From contig JAHEBA010000028.1 in NCBI GenBank assembly GCA_024642465.1, positions 1 through 36,476 of the forward strand: DNA of 36,476 nucleotides, given 5' to 3'. The position numbers were made by a program, and so were the translations under genes. Each line of letters begins with the position of its first letter. Within the stretch, counting starts at the first letter, position 1. The notes beneath the pieces are model-generated. The model made no database searches, had not been told where the DNA came from, and was given only the letters and a program-made list of their open reading frames with translations. Origin of the DNA: Alphaproteobacteria bacterium (GTDB lineage: Bacteria > Pseudomonadota > Alphaproteobacteria > Rhizobiales > Aestuariivirgaceae). Positions 25,368-36,475 of the stretch are shown piece by piece.

Positions 25368-26604
25368 ATGTCATCGCTCGACGACCTCAAGGCCACGGCG
25401 CTGAATTATCTCGATATCCTGGCCAACTGGGCCACGTCGCCGCAATTCTATGCACAGGTGGGCGCAATTCTTGCCGCACTTCTTGCCGCGCGCATTGCGG
25501 CTGGCCAATTGTGCAGCCGGGTTGGGGTTCCTGCGCGAACCGGTTGCGGACGATCACAAGTTTGCCCGCTGGCTCAACTTCGCCCATTCGCTGCGCGACC
25601 TGCTGTTTCCGCTGCTCAGCGTGCTGGCGCTGGCCATTGCCATAGAGATCGTGCAGGCCGCCGTCGTCAGCGCATGGCTGGTCCGCATTGCCCAGTCTGC
25701 CGGCGTCATCGCGGTGCTTTACGCGGCGATAAACCGCTTCATCACCCATTCGCTGGTCCGCACCGCCGCGATCTATGTCGGCATCCCGGTCGCCACGCTG
25801 CAGGTGTTCGGCTGGTGGGACGAGACCGTGGCCTTCCTCGATGGCGTGTCGCTTGAAGTCGGCAACATCCGCCTGTCGCTCTACTTCCTTGCCAAGGCGA
25901 TGAAGGAACTGTTCGCCAAGCTGTTCGAGATTTTCCTGTTTATCGTCGTCTTCATCCTGCTGCTGCAGATTCTGGGGCTCGACCTGACTGCGCTGACGGT
26001 GTTCGGCGGCGCGGTTGGCGTTGGACTCGGCTTTGGCCTGCAGCAGATCGCCTCGAACTTCATCTCCGGCATCATCTTCCTGCTGGAGCGCTCCATCGGT
26101 GTGGGCGACTACATCAAACTCGAGGACGGCCGTGCCGGCATCCTCAAGGAGCTGAACATGCGCTCCTCCACGCTGGAAACATTCGACGGCAAGGAAATCA
26201 TGGTGCCGAACGAGAAGTTCATCACCACCGCCTTCGAGAACTGGACCCGTGACGACCCGCACCAGCGCTACGAGGTGGAGTTTTCCGTCGCCTATGACAG
26301 CGACGTGGAGGAGGTGGCCCGCCTGATTTCGGCTGCCGTGGCGGCCCATCCCGATGTGCTCAGCGAGCCCGAGGCGCCCGACGTTGAACTGCGAGGCTTC
26401 GGCGATTCGGGGATCGATATGGCGGTCGAGTTCTGGTGCAGGGGGCTTGACGACGGCAAGAACCGCTTCACCGCCGATATCCTGCTGGTGGTTTGGAAAA
26501 CCCTCAAGGCCTACACCATCTCCATTCCGTTCCCGCAGCGCGAGGTTCGCGTGCTGGGTGACGGGCCGAAGCTCAACATCCGCCGCAAGGACGCCGACGC
26601 ATGA
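25368..26604 (+). pseudogene. MscS-family mechanosensitive channel gene with a one-base frameshift
   Basis: ATG 25368 (MSSLDDLKATALNYLDILAN) opens a frame that matches the start of an MscS-type channel. The remaining channel, including the pore helix (LTVFGGAVGVGLGFGLQQ) and cytoplasmic beta domain (GVGDYIKLEDGRAGILKELN, VPNEKF), continues one frame over. Dropping one G from the GGGG run at 25524-25527 joins them as SRVGFLREPV and gives one 411-residue ORF ending at 26604. The gene is therefore either a recent pseudogene or intact with a sequencing or assembly error. The pore and C-terminal domain appear undamaged, and an ATG at 25450 starts the second frame but lacks a ribosome site. It overlaps the RidA-family gene by four bases. 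Confidence 0.85.
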
Positions 26605-26984
26605 CCCGCCGACTGATCTCATCCGGTTCCAGCTTCGAAGAGCAGATCGGTTACTCCCGGGCGGTGGTGGTCGGCGATTGGGTGTTCGTTTCCGGTACCA
26701 CCGGCTACGACTATTCCACGATGACCATATCGCCAGACGTCGTCGAGCAGGCTGAGCAATGCTGCCGCAACATTGCCGCGGCACTGGAGCAGGCCGGCAG
26801 TAGCATGGCTGACGTGGTCAGGGTGCACTACATCCTGCCCGATGCGGCAGACTTCGAGCCGTGCTGGCCGGTGTTGAGCAATTGGTTCGGCGAGGTGCGT
26901 CCCGCCGCCACCATGCTCAGCTGCGGTCTGGCTGACCCGGCCATGAAGATCGAGATCGAGGTGACTGCCCGCATGCAGGGGTGA
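26601..26984 (+). CDS. RidA/YjgF-family protein
   Basis: A 127-residue trimeric protein of the Rid superfamily, whose best-known members hydrolyse reactive enamine and imine intermediates from PLP enzymes. R100 in VRPAATML is the conserved arginine of active family members. It begins VSGTTGYD where archetypal RidA has SGQ, so it probably belongs to a Rid subfamily other than archetypal RidA. Its ATG overlaps the mscS stop in an ATGA junction. Confidence 0.85.
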   Translation: MTRRLISSGSSFEEQIGYSRAVVVGDWVFVSGTTGYDYSTMTISPDVVEQAEQCCRNIAAALEQAGSSMADVVRVHYILPDAADFEPCWPVLSNWFGEVRPAATMLSCGLADPAMKIEIEVTARMQG

Positions 26985-27055
26985 TCTGGGCGGCGGGAAA
27001 CGGAATCACTCAAACGCCCTGTGGCATTTTTGTCACCGGCAATGGCTTGTGCCGC

Positions 27056-27083
27056 TTGACTTGACCGGGCGAACTGATTAATC
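27056..27083 (+). promoter_or_regulatory. Promoter of tRNA-Asp
   Basis: TTGACT (27056-27061), 16 bases, TTAATC (27078-27083; alternatively 17 bases to TAATCC). It is followed by the tRNA 50 bases on. A good -35 and an acceptable -10. Confidence 0.5.
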
Positions 27084-27133
27084 CACCCATCACCAACGCA
27101 AGCCGCTCAAGCGACGCGGCCTGCTTACATCGC

Positions 27134-27210
27134 GCGGGTGTAGCTCAGTTGGTTAGAGTGCCGGCCTGTCACGCCGGAGGTCGCGGGTTCGAGCCCCGTC
27201 ACTCGCGCCA
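27134..27210 (+). tRNA. tRNA-Asp (GUC anticodon)
   Basis: A 77-base tRNA with acceptor GCGGGTG/CACTCGC, D-arm TAGCTCAGTTGGTTAGAG, anticodon stem CCGGC/GCCGG around CTGTCAC (anticodon GTC), T-loop GTTCGAGCC and encoded CCA. It lies 240 bases upstream of nuoA. Confidence 0.97.
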
Positions 27211-27450
27211 TTTTCTCCCTTCAAGCAGCCCTGAAATGCCCAGTTATTCGGCGGGCGAATGCACCATTCCAAAACCCGTTGAACTTTGGTCTAGCACCGC
27301 GTGGCAAAACAGTTTTCCAACTGGTGCAGGAACGGGGATTCAGGCTTGCAAGCCCCTCAAGGCTGCGTTACCACGCAAGGCTAACGACAACCGTCGATTT
27401 GCGAGGAGATGCGGTTCGCGCAACGTATCGCGGGCAGCATCAGATGAAAA

Positions 27451-27816
27451 ATGCCTGAGCTTCTCCAGGATTACCTGCCCATCGTGATTTTCATGGGCAT
27501 CTGCATTGCCCTTGGTATCGCCCTGATGGCCTCGGCGTTCATCATTGCCATCCGCAGGCCGGACCCTGAAAAGATGTCGGCCTACGAATGCGGCTTCGAC
27601 GCGTTCGACGATGCCCGCATGAAGTTCGACGTCCGCTTCTACCTGGTGTCGATCCTGTTCATCATCTTCGACTTGGAAGTGGCGTTCCTATTCCCGTGGG
27701 CGATCTCGCTCAAGGAAGTGGGCGTGTTCGGCTTCTGGTCGATGATGATCTTCCTTGGGGTGCTGACCATCGGCTTCGTCTACGAGTGGCGCAAGGGGGC
27801 ACTGGAATGGGATTGA
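27451..27816 (+). CDS. nuoA: NADH-quinone oxidoreductase subunit A
   Basis: A 121-residue membrane subunit of complex I with three helices. The conserved loop [37 protein letters not shown] is complete across residues 40-76, with its key Glu-Cys-Gly and Phe-Asp-Leu-Glu residues. It is the first gene of the nuo operon. The ribosome site before ATG is weak (GATGAAAA). Its end overlaps nuoB by ten bases. Confidence 0.97.
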   Translation: MPELLQDYLPIVIFMGICIALGIALMASAFIIAIRRPDPEKMSAYECGFDAFDDARMKFDVRFYLVSILFIIFDLEVAFLFPWAISLKEVGVFGFWSMMIFLGVLTIGFVYEWRKGALEWD

Positions 27817-28373
27817 TCGACAAGAACGGCAACCCGCTCAGCGCAGCTGCCGCCGCGCCGGCCGTGCTGACGCCCGAGCAGCAGGCGTTCTACACTTCGG
27901 TGGACGACCAGCTTGCAGACAAGGGTTTTCTGGTCACCACCAGCGACGACCTCATCAACTGGGCGCGTACTGGCTCGCTGATGTGGATGACGTTCGGCCT
28001 GGCGTGTTGCGCCGTGGAGATGATGCAGGCCTCGATGCCGCGTTATGACGTGGAGCGTTTCGGCTTTGCCCCGCGTGCTTCCCCGCGCCAGTCGGACGTG
28101 ATGATCGTGGCCGGCACGCTGACCAACAAGATGGCGCCGGCGCTGCGCAAGGTTTATGACCAGATGCCGGAGCCGCGCTACGTCATCTCCATGGGCTCGT
28201 GCGCCAATGGCGGCGGCTACTATCACTATTCCTATTCGGTGGTTCGCGGATGCGACCGCATCGTGCCGGTGGACATCTACATTCCCGGTTGCCCGCCCAC
28301 CGCGGAGGCGCTGGTTTACGGCATTCTGCAACTGCAGAAGAAGATCCGCCGCACAGGCACCATCGAGCGCTGA
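27807..28373 (+). CDS. nuoB: NADH-quinone oxidoreductase subunit B
   Basis: A 188-residue peripheral-arm subunit that carries the terminal [4Fe-4S] cluster N2, the electron donor to quinone. Its four ligands are seen as C67-C68, C132 (GSCANGGG) and C162 ([10 protein letters not shown]). ATG 27807 lies inside the nuoA end. The N-terminal 40 residues form the usual variable Ala-rich extension. Confidence 0.97.
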   Translation: MGLIDKNGNPLSAAAAAPAVLTPEQQAFYTSVDDQLADKGFLVTTSDDLINWARTGSLMWMTFGLACCAVEMMQASMPRYDVERFGFAPRASPRQSDVMIVAGTLTNKMAPALRKVYDQMPEPRYVISMGSCANGGGYYHYSYSVVRGCDRIVPVDIYIPGCPPTAEALVYGILQLQKKIRRTGTIER

Positions 28374-28391
28374 GAGCGGGGCAGGGACGAC

Positions 28392-28991
28392 ATGGACGAA
28401 ACACTGCTTGACCTTGGCGAACACATCGCTGGCCGGCTCGCCGAATGGAGCGTGAGCACCTCTATCGATCACGGCGAACTGAACCTCACGGTCGATCCCG
28501 AGCACATCGTGCAGGTGTTGCGCTTCCTGCGCGATGACCCCAGTTGCCGCTTCGCCTGCTTCATCGACATTTCCGGTGTCGACTATCCGGCGCGCGAGAA
28601 GCGGTTCGACGTGGTCTACCACTTGCTGAGCCCTTACCAGAACAGCCGTGTCCGAGTGAAGGTGCAGACCGACGAGGACACCCCGGTGCCGAGCGCGGTC
28701 GACGTGTTCCCGGCTGCCAACTGGTTCGAGCGCGAGGCATTCGACCTCTATGGCATCCTGTTCTCCGGACACCCGGACCTGCGCCGCATCCTGACCGACT
28801 ATGGCTTTGCCGGTCATCCGTTGCGCAAGGACTTCCCCGTCACCGGCCACGTCGAAGTGCGCTACGACGACGAGAAGAAGAAGGTGGTCTACGAACCGGT
28901 GAAACTGGTGCAGGAGTTCCGCACGTTCGATTACCTGAGCCCGTGGGAAGGCACCGATTACGTGCTGCCCGGCGACGAAAAGGCGAAGTGA
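28392..28991 (+). CDS. nuoC: NADH-quinone oxidoreductase subunit C
   Basis: A 199-residue 30-kDa-type subunit of the peripheral arm, separate from NuoD as in most alphaproteobacteria. The family signature ERE.FDLYGI and [23 protein letters not shown] is present. It ends one base before nuoD. Confidence 0.97.
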   Translation: MDETLLDLGEHIAGRLAEWSVSTSIDHGELNLTVDPEHIVQVLRFLRDDPSCRFACFIDISGVDYPAREKRFDVVYHLLSPYQNSRVRVKVQTDEDTPVPSAVDVFPAANWFEREAFDLYGILFSGHPDLRRILTDYGFAGHPLRKDFPVTGHVEVRYDDEKKKVVYEPVKLVQEFRTFDYLSPWEGTDYVLPGDEKAK

Positions 28992-28992
28992 G

Positions 28993-30183
28993 ATGGCTGA
29001 AGCACAGGTCAGAAACTTCAACATCAACTTCGGCCCGCAGCACCCGGCGGCGCACGGCGTGTTGCGCCTCGTGCTGGAACTGGACGGCGAGGTGGTTGAG
29101 CGCGTCGACCCCCATATCGGGTTGCTGCATCGCGGCACCGAGAAGCTGATCGAGCAGAAGACCTACCTGCAGGCAATCCCGTATTTCGACCGGCTCGATT
29201 ACGTCGCACCGATGAACCAGGAGCACGCGTTCGCACTGGCCGTCGAGAAGCTGCTTGGCATCACCGTGCCGCGCCGTGGCCAGCTCATCCGCGTGCTTTA
29301 TTCCGAGATCGGCCGGCTGCTGTCGCACATCCTGAACGTCACCACGCAGGCCATGGACGTGGGCGCGCTGACCCCGCCGCTTTGGGGCTTCGAAGAGCGG
29401 GAGAAGCTGATGGTGTTCTACGAGCGCGCATCTGGCTCGCGCATGCACGCAGCCTATGTGCGCCCGGGCGGCGTTCACCAGGACCTGCCGCAGGACCTCA
29501 TCGACGACATCGAGCATTTCTGCGAGACGCACCCGAAGGTGCTCGACGACATCGAGGGCCTGCTGACCAACAACCGCATCTTCAAGCAGCGCAACGTCGA
29601 TATCGGCGTGGTTGACCTGGAAGAATGCTTCGCCTGGGGCTTCTCCGGCGTGATGGTGCGTGGTTCCGGCGCGGCGTGGGACCTGCGCAAGTCGCAGCCC
29701 TACGAGTGCTATTCGGAACTCGACTTCGATATTCCGGTTGGCAAGAACGGCGACTGCTACGACCGTTATCTCATCCGCATGGAAGAGATGCGCCAGTCGG
29801 TGAAGATCATGAAGCAGTGCATTGCGCTGCTCAATGCACCGGAAGGCAAGGGGCCGGTGTCGTCGACCGACGGCAAGATCGTGCCGCCGAAGCGGGGCGA
29901 GATGAAGCGCTCCATGGAGGCGCTGATCCATCACTTCAAGCTCTACACCGAGGGCTACAAGGTGCCGGAGGGCGAAGTGTATGCCGCCGTCGAAGCGCCC
30001 AAGGGCGAGTTTGGCGTGTACCTGGTGTCCGACGGCAGCAACAAGCCGTACCGCTGCAAGCTGCGCGCGCCCGGCTTTGCGCACTTGCAGGCAATGGACT
30101 TCATGTGCCGTGGCCACATGCTGGCGGACGTGTCCGCCATCCTCGGCTCTCTCGATATCGTGTTTGGTGAGGTGGACCGGTGA
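28993..30183 (+). CDS. nuoD: NADH-quinone oxidoreductase subunit D
   Basis: A 396-residue 49-kDa-type subunit that, with NuoB, forms the quinone pocket. Conserved segments are [20 protein letters not shown] at the N-terminus, HRGTEKLIE, and the C-terminal DIVFGEVDR. Length is normal. The stop overlaps the GTG start of nuoE. Confidence 0.98.
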   Translation: MAEAQVRNFNINFGPQHPAAHGVLRLVLELDGEVVERVDPHIGLLHRGTEKLIEQKTYLQAIPYFDRLDYVAPMNQEHAFALAVEKLLGITVPRRGQLIRVLYSEIGRLLSHILNVTTQAMDVGALTPPLWGFEEREKLMVFYERASGSRMHAAYVRPGGVHQDLPQDLIDDIEHFCETHPKVLDDIEGLLTNNRIFKQRNVDIGVVDLEECFAWGFSGVMVRGSGAAWDLRKSQPYECYSELDFDIPVGKNGDCYDRYLIRMEEMRQSVKIMKQCIALLNAPEGKGPVSSTDGKIVPPKRGEMKRSMEALIHHFKLYTEGYKVPEGEVYAAVEAPKGEFGVYLVSDGSNKPYRCKLRAPGFAHLQAMDFMCRGHMLADVSAILGSLDIVFGEVDR

Positions 30184-31268
30184 GCGTTCGCAGACTGGCA
30201 GATGAAAGCGTCCAGCCCAAATCGTTCGCGTTTACCGCCGCGAACCTGAAGTGGGCGAAAGAGACGATCAGGAAGTATCCCAAGGGCAAGCAGGCCAGCG
30301 CCGTGATTCCGGTGCTGTGGCGCGCCCAGGAGCAGAATGACGGCTGGGTGTCGCGCGCGGCGATGGAGGAAGTCGGCAGGATGCTCGACATGCCCTTCAT
30401 CCGCGTGTTCGAAATCGCGACCTTCTACACCATGTTCCAGCTCGAACCGGTGGGCAAGAAGGCCCACGTGCAGGTATGCGGCACAACGCCGTGCATGCTG
30501 CGCGGCTCGGAAGACCTGATCAGGGTGTGCAAGCGCAAGATTGCCGAGAACCCGCACGAACTTTCGGCAGACGGCAACTTCTCGTGGGAAGAGGTGGAAT
30601 GTCTGGGCGCCTGCGTGAATGCGCCGATGATCCAGATCTGGAAGGACACCTACGAGGACCTGACCCCGGAAGCCCTAGAAGACCTGCTCGACAAGATCGC
30701 CAAGGGGCAGAAGGTGAAGCCGGGTCCGCAGATCGGCCGCGTCAATTCTGCGCCAGAAGGCGGACCGACGACGCTGACCGGCGGCGTCACGGCCAAGGCC
30801 AAGCCGCGCCCCGCGGCAGCGAAGGCGACCAAGAAGGCGGTCAAGGTGCCGCCTGCCAACGCAGGACGGCCTGGCTCCGACGCCGCGATCACGTCGAAGG
30901 CCATCAAGTCCCCGGCTAAGCTGCCGGTGAAGGCCGGTCCCTCGAAGAAGTCGGCGGCCAAGCCGGTTCCTGTCAAGGCTGCCGCAAAGCCGGCTGGACC
31001 GGAGCGGCTGGCAAAGCCCAAGGGCAAGGCAGACGACCTGAAGATGATCGCCGGCGTTGGCCCGAAGCTGGAGCAGACGCTCAACAAGCTGGGCTTCTGG
31101 CATTTCAGCCAGATCGCAAAGTGGACGAAGAAGGACATCGCAGTCGTCGATGACGGGCTGTCGTTCAAGGGCCGCATAGAGCGCGATGACTGGGTCAAGC
31201 AGGCCAAGGCGTTGGCCAAGGGCGGCGAGGCCGGATACATCAAGGTATTCGGAAAGAAGCCGAGGTAA
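30180..31268 (+). CDS. nuoE: NADH-quinone oxidoreductase subunit E with C-terminal helix-hairpin-helix extension
   Basis: A 362-residue protein of which only about 170 residues are the usual NuoE. That domain is thioredoxin-like and binds [2Fe-2S] cluster N1a through C100, C105, C141 and C145. A Lys/Ala/Pro-rich linker (about 180-280) follows, then a helix-hairpin-helix domain ([20 protein letters not shown] ... [15 protein letters not shown]). This tail is known from rhizobial NuoE and from some alphaproteobacterial L21 proteins; its role is not settled. Translation starts at GTG in a GTGA overlap with nuoD. Confidence 0.95.
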   Translation: MSVRRLADESVQPKSFAFTAANLKWAKETIRKYPKGKQASAVIPVLWRAQEQNDGWVSRAAMEEVGRMLDMPFIRVFEIATFYTMFQLEPVGKKAHVQVCGTTPCMLRGSEDLIRVCKRKIAENPHELSADGNFSWEEVECLGACVNAPMIQIWKDTYEDLTPEALEDLLDKIAKGQKVKPGPQIGRVNSAPEGGPTTLTGGVTAKAKPRPAAAKATKKAVKVPPANAGRPGSDAAITSKAIKSPAKLPVKAGPSKKSAAKPVPVKAAAKPAGPERLAKPKGKADDLKMIAGVGPKLEQTLNKLGFWHFSQIAKWTKKDIAVVDDGLSFKGRIERDDWVKQAKALAKGGEAGYIKVFGKKPR

Positions 31269-31274
31269 GGACGG

Positions 31275-31541
31275 ATGAGCAACGTGCAGCACATGAACGT
31301 GAACGTGGAGGGCAAAGGTGAGCAGACCATGAGCCTGTGCGCCCGCATGTCGGCCATCATGACCGTCGCCGCACTTGCCTTGCTCGGCCTGCTGTTTGCC
31401 GCCACCGGCGACTGGTCATATGCCAAGCTTGCCGGCGTGCTGGGCTTTGTCGCCCTGCTGCCGATCGTTTTCAACCTGGTGTTGCCTCGGCGCAAGGGCG
31501 TCTGCTGGCTGGACAAGACGGAGTGCGGCGATGCTCGCTGA
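31275..31541 (+). CDS. Small two-helix membrane protein between nuoE and nuoF
   Basis: An 88-residue ORF six bases after nuoE that overlaps nuoF by eleven. It has two hydrophobic helices (about 28-44 and 51-69) and a basic/Cys-containing tail ([19 protein letters not shown]). Ribosome sites precede both ATG 31275 (AAGGACGG) and the in-frame ATG 31329 (AAAGGTGAG), so a 70-residue form is equally possible. It is not one of the fourteen core subunits. Embedding in the operon suggests an accessory or assembly role for complex I, which is inference. Confidence 0.7.
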   Translation: MSNVQHMNVNVEGKGEQTMSLCARMSAIMTVAALALLGLLFAATGDWSYAKLAGVLGFVALLPIVFNLVLPRRKGVCWLDKTECGDAR

Positions 31542-32838
31542 CAAGGACCGGATATTCACCAACCTGTACGGCCTGCACGATGTGGGCCTGAAGGGCGCCA
31601 TGGCGCGCGGCGCATGGGACGGCACCAAGCAGATGCTCGAACTGGGCCGCGACGGCATCATCGACAAGATGAAGGTTTCCGGCCTGCGCGGCCGTGGCGG
31701 GGCAGGCTTCCCCACCGGCCTAAAGTGGTCGTTCATGCCGAAACAGTCCGACGGCCGCCCGCACTATCTGGTCGTCAACGCAGACGAATCCGAGCCCGGC
31801 ACTTGTAAGGACCGCGAAATCCTGCGTCACGACCCGCATCTGCTGGTCGAAGGCTGCCTCGTCGCGGGCTTCGCGATGGGCGCACACGTTGCCTACATCT
31901 ATGTGCGCGGCGAGTTTATCCGCGAGCGTGAAGCGCTGCAGCGCGCCGTCGACGAGGCCTATGACGCCAAGCTGATCGGCAAGAACAACAAGCACGGCTG
32001 GGACTTCGACGTCTACGTGCACCACGGCGCCGGCGCCTACATCTGCGGCGAGGAAACCGCGATGCTGGAAAGCCTAGAGGGCAAGAAGGGCCAGCCGCGC
32101 ATGAAGCCGCCGTTCCCGGCCAATGTTGGCCTGTACGGTGCGCCGACCACGGTCAACAACGTCGAGTCCATTGCCGTTGCCCCGACCATCCTGCGCCGTG
32201 GGCCTAAATGGTTCGCCGGTCTCGGGCTGCCCAACAATGCCGGCACCAAGCTGTTCTGCATTTCCGGCCACGTGAACAAGCCGTGCACCGTGGAAGAGGA
32301 AATGGGCATCCCGTTCCGCGAGCTGATCGACCGCCATTGCGGCGGCATCCGCGGCGGCTGGGACAACCTCAAGGCCGTGATCCCGGGCGGTTCGTCGGTG
32401 CGCTGCGTGCCGGCGGAGCAGATCATCGATACGCCGATGTGCTTCGACAACCTGGCGGCATTGAAATCGGGCCTCGGCACGGCGGCCGTGATCGTCATGG
32501 ACAAGTCCACCGACATGATCAAGGCGATTGCCCGGCTGGCCTATTTCTACAAGCACGAGAGCTGCGGCCAGTGCACGCCGTGCCGCGAAGGCACCGGCTG
32601 GATGTGGCGCGTGCTGACCCGCATGGTCGAAGGCCGTGCCGAGAAGCGCGAGATCGACATGCTGCTGGACGTGTCCAAGCAGATCGAGGGTCACACCATC
32701 TGTGCGCTCGGGGATGCGGCGGCCTGGCCGGTGCAGGGTCTGATCACCCACTTCCGGCACGAGATCGAAGCCCGCATTGACGAATTTTCTGCCCGGCCTG
32801 ACCCGGAAGGGTCAGTCAGCCGTGTGGCGGCGGAGTAA
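31531..32838 (+). CDS. nuoF: NADH-quinone oxidoreductase subunit F
   Basis: A 435-residue subunit that binds FMN and NADH and accepts the hydride. The glycine-rich NADH/FMN motif [13 protein letters not shown], the flavin segment [12 protein letters not shown], and the N3 [4Fe-4S] ligands in [11 protein letters not shown] with the later Cys of [13 protein letters not shown] are all present. I start at ATG 31531 (MLADKDRIF); the frame is open upstream but would overlap the preceding small gene. Confidence 0.97.
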   Translation: MLADKDRIFTNLYGLHDVGLKGAMARGAWDGTKQMLELGRDGIIDKMKVSGLRGRGGAGFPTGLKWSFMPKQSDGRPHYLVVNADESEPGTCKDREILRHDPHLLVEGCLVAGFAMGAHVAYIYVRGEFIREREALQRAVDEAYDAKLIGKNNKHGWDFDVYVHHGAGAYICGEETAMLESLEGKKGQPRMKPPFPANVGLYGAPTTVNNVESIAVAPTILRRGPKWFAGLGLPNNAGTKLFCISGHVNKPCTVEEEMGIPFRELIDRHCGGIRGGWDNLKAVIPGGSSVRCVPAEQIIDTPMCFDNLAALKSGLGTAAVIVMDKSTDMIKAIARLAYFYKHESCGQCTPCREGTGWMWRVLTRMVEGRAEKREIDMLLDVSKQIEGHTICALGDAAAWPVQGLITHFRHEIEARIDEFSARPDPEGSVSRVAAE

Positions 32839-32844
32839 AGCGAT

Positions 32845-34923
32845 ATGCCCAAGGTCATCATCGACGGAGCCGAACTCGATGTTGAAAACGGCACCACGCT
32901 GATCCAGGCGTGCGAGCAGGCAGGCGCCGAGATTCCCCGGTTCTGTTATCACGAGCGGCTGTCGATTGCCGGCAACTGCCGCATGTGCCTGGTCGAGGTG
33001 AAGGGCGCGCCCAAACCCCAGGCCTCCTGCGCCATGTCGGTCAACGACCTGCGCCCCGGCCCGAATGGCGAGCCGCCTGAAATCCGTACCAATTCGCCGC
33101 TGGTCAAGAAGGCCCGCGAAGGCGTCATGGAGTTCCTGCTGATCAACCACCCGCTGGATTGCCCGATCTGCGACCAGGGTGGCGAGTGCGACCTGCAGGA
33201 TCAGGCCATGGCCTACGGCATCGACAAGAACCGCTTCCACGAGAACAAGCGGGCAGTCGAGGACAAGTATATCGGCCCGCTGGTGAAGACGGTGATGACC
33301 CGCTGCATCCAGTGTACCCGCTGCGTGCGCTTCACCACCGAAGTGGCCGGTGTCGAGGAACTGGGCGCCATCGGCCGTGGCGAGGACATGGAAATCACCA
33401 CCTATCTCGAACAGGCCATGAGCTCCGAGATGCAGGGCAACGTCATCGACCTGTGCCCGGTAGGTGCGCTGACCAGCGCGCCGTACGAGTTCAAGGCCCG
33501 GCCCTGGGAACTGCGCAAGACCGAAACCATCGACGCGATGGACGCGGTGGGCTCCGCCATCCGCGTGGACGTGCGTGGGCGCGAAGTGATGCGCGTGCTG
33601 CCGGGCCTCAACGAAGAGGTCAACGAGGAGTGGATCTCCGACAAGTCCCGCTTCATCTGGGATGGGTTGCGTTCGCAGCGCCTCGACAAGCCCTACATCC
33701 GCGACAACGGCAAGCTTCGCGCGGCAAGCTGGGACGAGGTATTCTCCCTGATAGTGTCGAAGTTGAGGTCGGCCGGTCCAGACAAAACGGCTGCTCTGGT
33801 CGGCGACCTGAACGCAGTGGAAGAAGTGTTTGCCCTTAAGACCTTGATGGACAAACTTGAAGTGAAGAACCTCGACTGCCGCGAACCCGGCAACCCGCTG
33901 GGCGAGGCAGGCGGCCGGGCAGGCTACATCTTCAATTCGACCATTGCCGGCATCGAACAGGCCGACGCCATCATGCTGATCGGCACCAACCCGCGCCTTG
34001 AGGCGCCAGTGCTGAACAGCCGCATCCGCAAGCGCTATCTGGCCGGAAACGTCCACATTGGCGTGATCGGCGAGCGGGCCGACCTGACCTATCCTTATAC
34101 CTATCTCGGTGATGGACCGGCGGCACTTGAGGAACTGTCTCGCCACAAGGCCGCCAAGGCCGAGCGCCCGATGTTCATCATCGGCCAGGGTGCGCTGGCA
34201 AGACCGGACGGCAAGGCGGTGCTCGCCACCGCCATGAAGGCGGCGCGGAACATCGGCGTCGTCAAGGATGGCTGGAACGGCTTCAACGTGCTGCACACGG
34301 CTGCAGGCCGCGTTGGCGCGCTGGACGTTTGCGCGCTGCCGACCATGCCCGGCGGCAAGGACACCGCCGCGATCCTCACGGGCGCGAAGTCAGGCAAGAT
34401 CGAGGTAGTCTACCTGCTCGGCGTCGACGAGATCGACATGGCCTCGCTTGGCGATGCGTTCGTGATCTACCAGGGCAGCCACGGCGATGCCGGCGCCCAC
34501 CGCGCAGACGTGATCCTGCCGGGTTCGACCTACACCGAGAAGTCTGCAACCTGGGTCAACACCGAGGGCCGCCCGCAAATGGCACGCCGGGCCAACTTCC
34601 CGCCGGGCGATGCCCGCGAGGACTGGGCCATCATCCGTGCGCTGGCCGGCAAGCTCGACGTGAACCTCAGCTTCGACAACCTCGAATACCTGCGCGCCGA
34701 AATGTACAAGGCAGCGCCGCACCTGGCCGCGATCGACACCGTCGCGCCTGCTGACGCTTGGCTGCTGAGCGACATTGCCAAGGCAGGCGGCAAGATGACG
34801 GCAAAGCCATTCGAAAGCCCGGTGAAGGATTTCTACCTGACCAACCCGATTGCCCGGGCGTCGAGGATTATGGCGGAGTGTTCAGCCATGCGACTCAATG
34901 CTCACAAGCAGGCAGCGGAGTAG
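32845..34923 (+). CDS. nuoG: NADH-quinone oxidoreductase subunit G
   Basis: A 692-residue peripheral-arm subunit. The N-terminal ferredoxin domain binds [2Fe-2S] N1b (C34, C45, C48, C62). Next come the His/Cys-ligated N5 site ([15 protein letters not shown]) and the N4 site (CIQCTRC with the later CPVGAL). The large C-terminal part is a molybdopterin-oxidoreductase-like domain that has lost its cofactor. Length is normal. It begins six bases after nuoF. Confidence 0.97.
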   Translation: MPKVIIDGAELDVENGTTLIQACEQAGAEIPRFCYHERLSIAGNCRMCLVEVKGAPKPQASCAMSVNDLRPGPNGEPPEIRTNSPLVKKAREGVMEFLLINHPLDCPICDQGGECDLQDQAMAYGIDKNRFHENKRAVEDKYIGPLVKTVMTRCIQCTRCVRFTTEVAGVEELGAIGRGEDMEITTYLEQAMSSEMQGNVIDLCPVGALTSAPYEFKARPWELRKTETIDAMDAVGSAIRVDVRGREVMRVLPGLNEEVNEEWISDKSRFIWDGLRSQRLDKPYIRDNGKLRAASWDEVFSLIVSKLRSAGPDKTAALVGDLNAVEEVFALKTLMDKLEVKNLDCREPGNPLGEAGGRAGYIFNSTIAGIEQADAIMLIGTNPRLEAPVLNSRIRKRYLAGNVHIGVIGERADLTYPYTYLGDGPAALEELSRHKAAKAERPMFIIGQGALARPDGKAVLATAMKAARNIGVVKDGWNGFNVLHTAAGRVGALDVCALPTMPGGKDTAAILTGAKSGKIEVVYLLGVDEIDMASLGDAFVIYQGSHGDAGAHRADVILPGSTYTEKSATWVNTEGRPQMARRANFPPGDAREDWAIIRALAGKLDVNLSFDNLEYLRAEMYKAAPHLAAIDTVAPADAWLLSDIAKAGGKMTAKPFESPVKDFYLTNPIARASRIMAECSAMRLNAHKQAAE

Positions 34924-34932
34924 GGGGACGCC

Positions 34933-35967
34933 ATGAACGAACTTCTGCTCACCGTCGGTTTCATCGTGCTGCAGTCGCTGGCATTGCTGGTGGCCGTGCT
35001 CGTCATCGTGGCCTACCTCGTTTACGCCGACCGCAAGATCTGGGCGGCGGTGCAGATGCGCCGTGGACCCAACGTGGTCGGGCCCTGGGGCCTGTTCCAG
35101 TCGTTCGCGGACATGCTCAAGTTCGTGTTCAAGGAAGTCGTCATTCCCGACGGGGCCAACAAGGGCGTGTTCCTGATCGCGCCGCTGGTCACCTGTATCC
35201 TGGCGCTCAGCGCGTGGGTTGTGGTTCCGGTGGATGCAGGCTGGGTCGTGGCCGACATCAATGTCGGTATCCTGTTCCTGTTCGCCATTTCCTCGCTTGG
35301 CGTGTACGGCGTCATCATGGGCGGCTGGGCGTCAAACTCCAAGTACCCGTTCCTCGGCGCGCTGCGCTCTGCGGCACAGATGGTGTCGTACGAAGTGTCG
35401 ATCGGCTTCGTGATCGTGACCGTGCTGATCTGCGCCGGCACGCTGAACCTGTCCGGCATCGTGGAAAGCCAGTCGACCGGCATCGGCACCTGGCTTGGTC
35501 TGCCGGGCTCGTTCCTCGACTGGTACTGGCTGCCGCTGCTGCCGATGTTCGTGGTTTTCTTCATCTCCGCGCTGGCTGAAACCAACCGTCCACCCTTCGA
35601 CCTGCCTGAAGCGGAGTCGGAACTGGTTGCCGGCTTCATGGTGGAATATTCGTCCACACCGTACATGCTGTTCATGCTCGGCGAATACGTGTCGATCACG
35701 CTGATGTGCGCCATGACGTCGATCCTGTTCCTCGGTGGCTGGCTGCCGCCATTTGATTTCGCGCCCTTCACCTGGGTGCCGGGCGTCTTCTGGTTCATGG
35801 CCAAGACGTTTCTCGTGTTCTTCATGTTCGCCCTGGTGAAGGCCTTTGTGCCGCGCTACCGCTACGACCAGCTGATGCGGCTGGGCTGGAAGGTGTTCCT
35901 GCCCATCTCGCTGTTCTGGGTGGCGTTGACCGCCGGCGTCGTCACCGCTTTCGGCCTGGCGCCGTGA
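34933..35967 (+). CDS. nuoH: NADH-quinone oxidoreductase subunit H
   Basis: A 344-residue membrane subunit of eight or so helices that forms the quinone chamber and the first proton path. Conserved features are [19 protein letters not shown] near the N-terminus and the loop [20 protein letters not shown]. Length is typical. Confidence 0.98.
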   Translation: MNELLLTVGFIVLQSLALLVAVLVIVAYLVYADRKIWAAVQMRRGPNVVGPWGLFQSFADMLKFVFKEVVIPDGANKGVFLIAPLVTCILALSAWVVVPVDAGWVVADINVGILFLFAISSLGVYGVIMGGWASNSKYPFLGALRSAAQMVSYEVSIGFVIVTVLICAGTLNLSGIVESQSTGIGTWLGLPGSFLDWYWLPLLPMFVVFFISALAETNRPPFDLPEAESELVAGFMVEYSSTPYMLFMLGEYVSITLMCAMTSILFLGGWLPPFDFAPFTWVPGVFWFMAKTFLVFFMFALVKAFVPRYRYDQLMRLGWKVFLPISLFWVALTAGVVTAFGLAP

Positions 35968-35986
35968 GCCATGGGAGCCAAGTGAA

Positions 35987-36475
35987 ATGAACCTCGCCCA
36001 AGCTGCCAAATCGCTGTTCCTGAAGGAGTTCGTCGACGCGTTCTTCATGTCGATGCGCTACTTCTTTGCGCCCAAGGCAACCATCAACTATCCGTTCGAG
36101 AAGGGCTCGGTCAGCCCACGCTTCCGGGGCGAACACGCGCTGCGCCGTTATCCGAACGGCGAAGAGCGTTGCATCGCCTGCAAGCTGTGCGAGGCAATCT
36201 GCCCGGCGCAGGCCATCACCATCGAGGCGGGTCCGCGCCGCAATGACGGTACCCGCCGCACCACCCGCTACGACATAGACATGGTGAAGTGCATCTATTG
36301 CGGCTTCTGCCAGGAGGCCTGCCCGGTGGACGCCATCGTGGAAGGGCCGAACTTTGAATTCGCCACCGAAACCCGCGAGGAGCTTCTGTTCAACAAGGAG
36401 AAGCTGCTGGCCAACGGCGACCGGTGGGAGAGGGAAATCGCGGCGAATATCGCCATGGATGCGCCTTACCGCTGA
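35987..36475 (+). CDS. nuoI: NADH-quinone oxidoreductase subunit I
   Basis: A 162-residue ferredoxin-like subunit that holds clusters N6a and N6b. Two motifs of the form CxxCxxCxxxCP are seen: [12 protein letters not shown] and [12 protein letters not shown]. It ends with TGA at 36473-36475, one base before the window edge, and the operon presumably continues with nuoJ. Confidence 0.98.
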   Translation: MNLAQAAKSLFLKEFVDAFFMSMRYFFAPKATINYPFEKGSVSPRFRGEHALRRYPNGEERCIACKLCEAICPAQAITIEAGPRRNDGTRRTTRYDIDMVKCIYCGFCQEACPVDAIVEGPNFEFATETREELLFNKEKLLANGDRWEREIAANIAMDAPYR

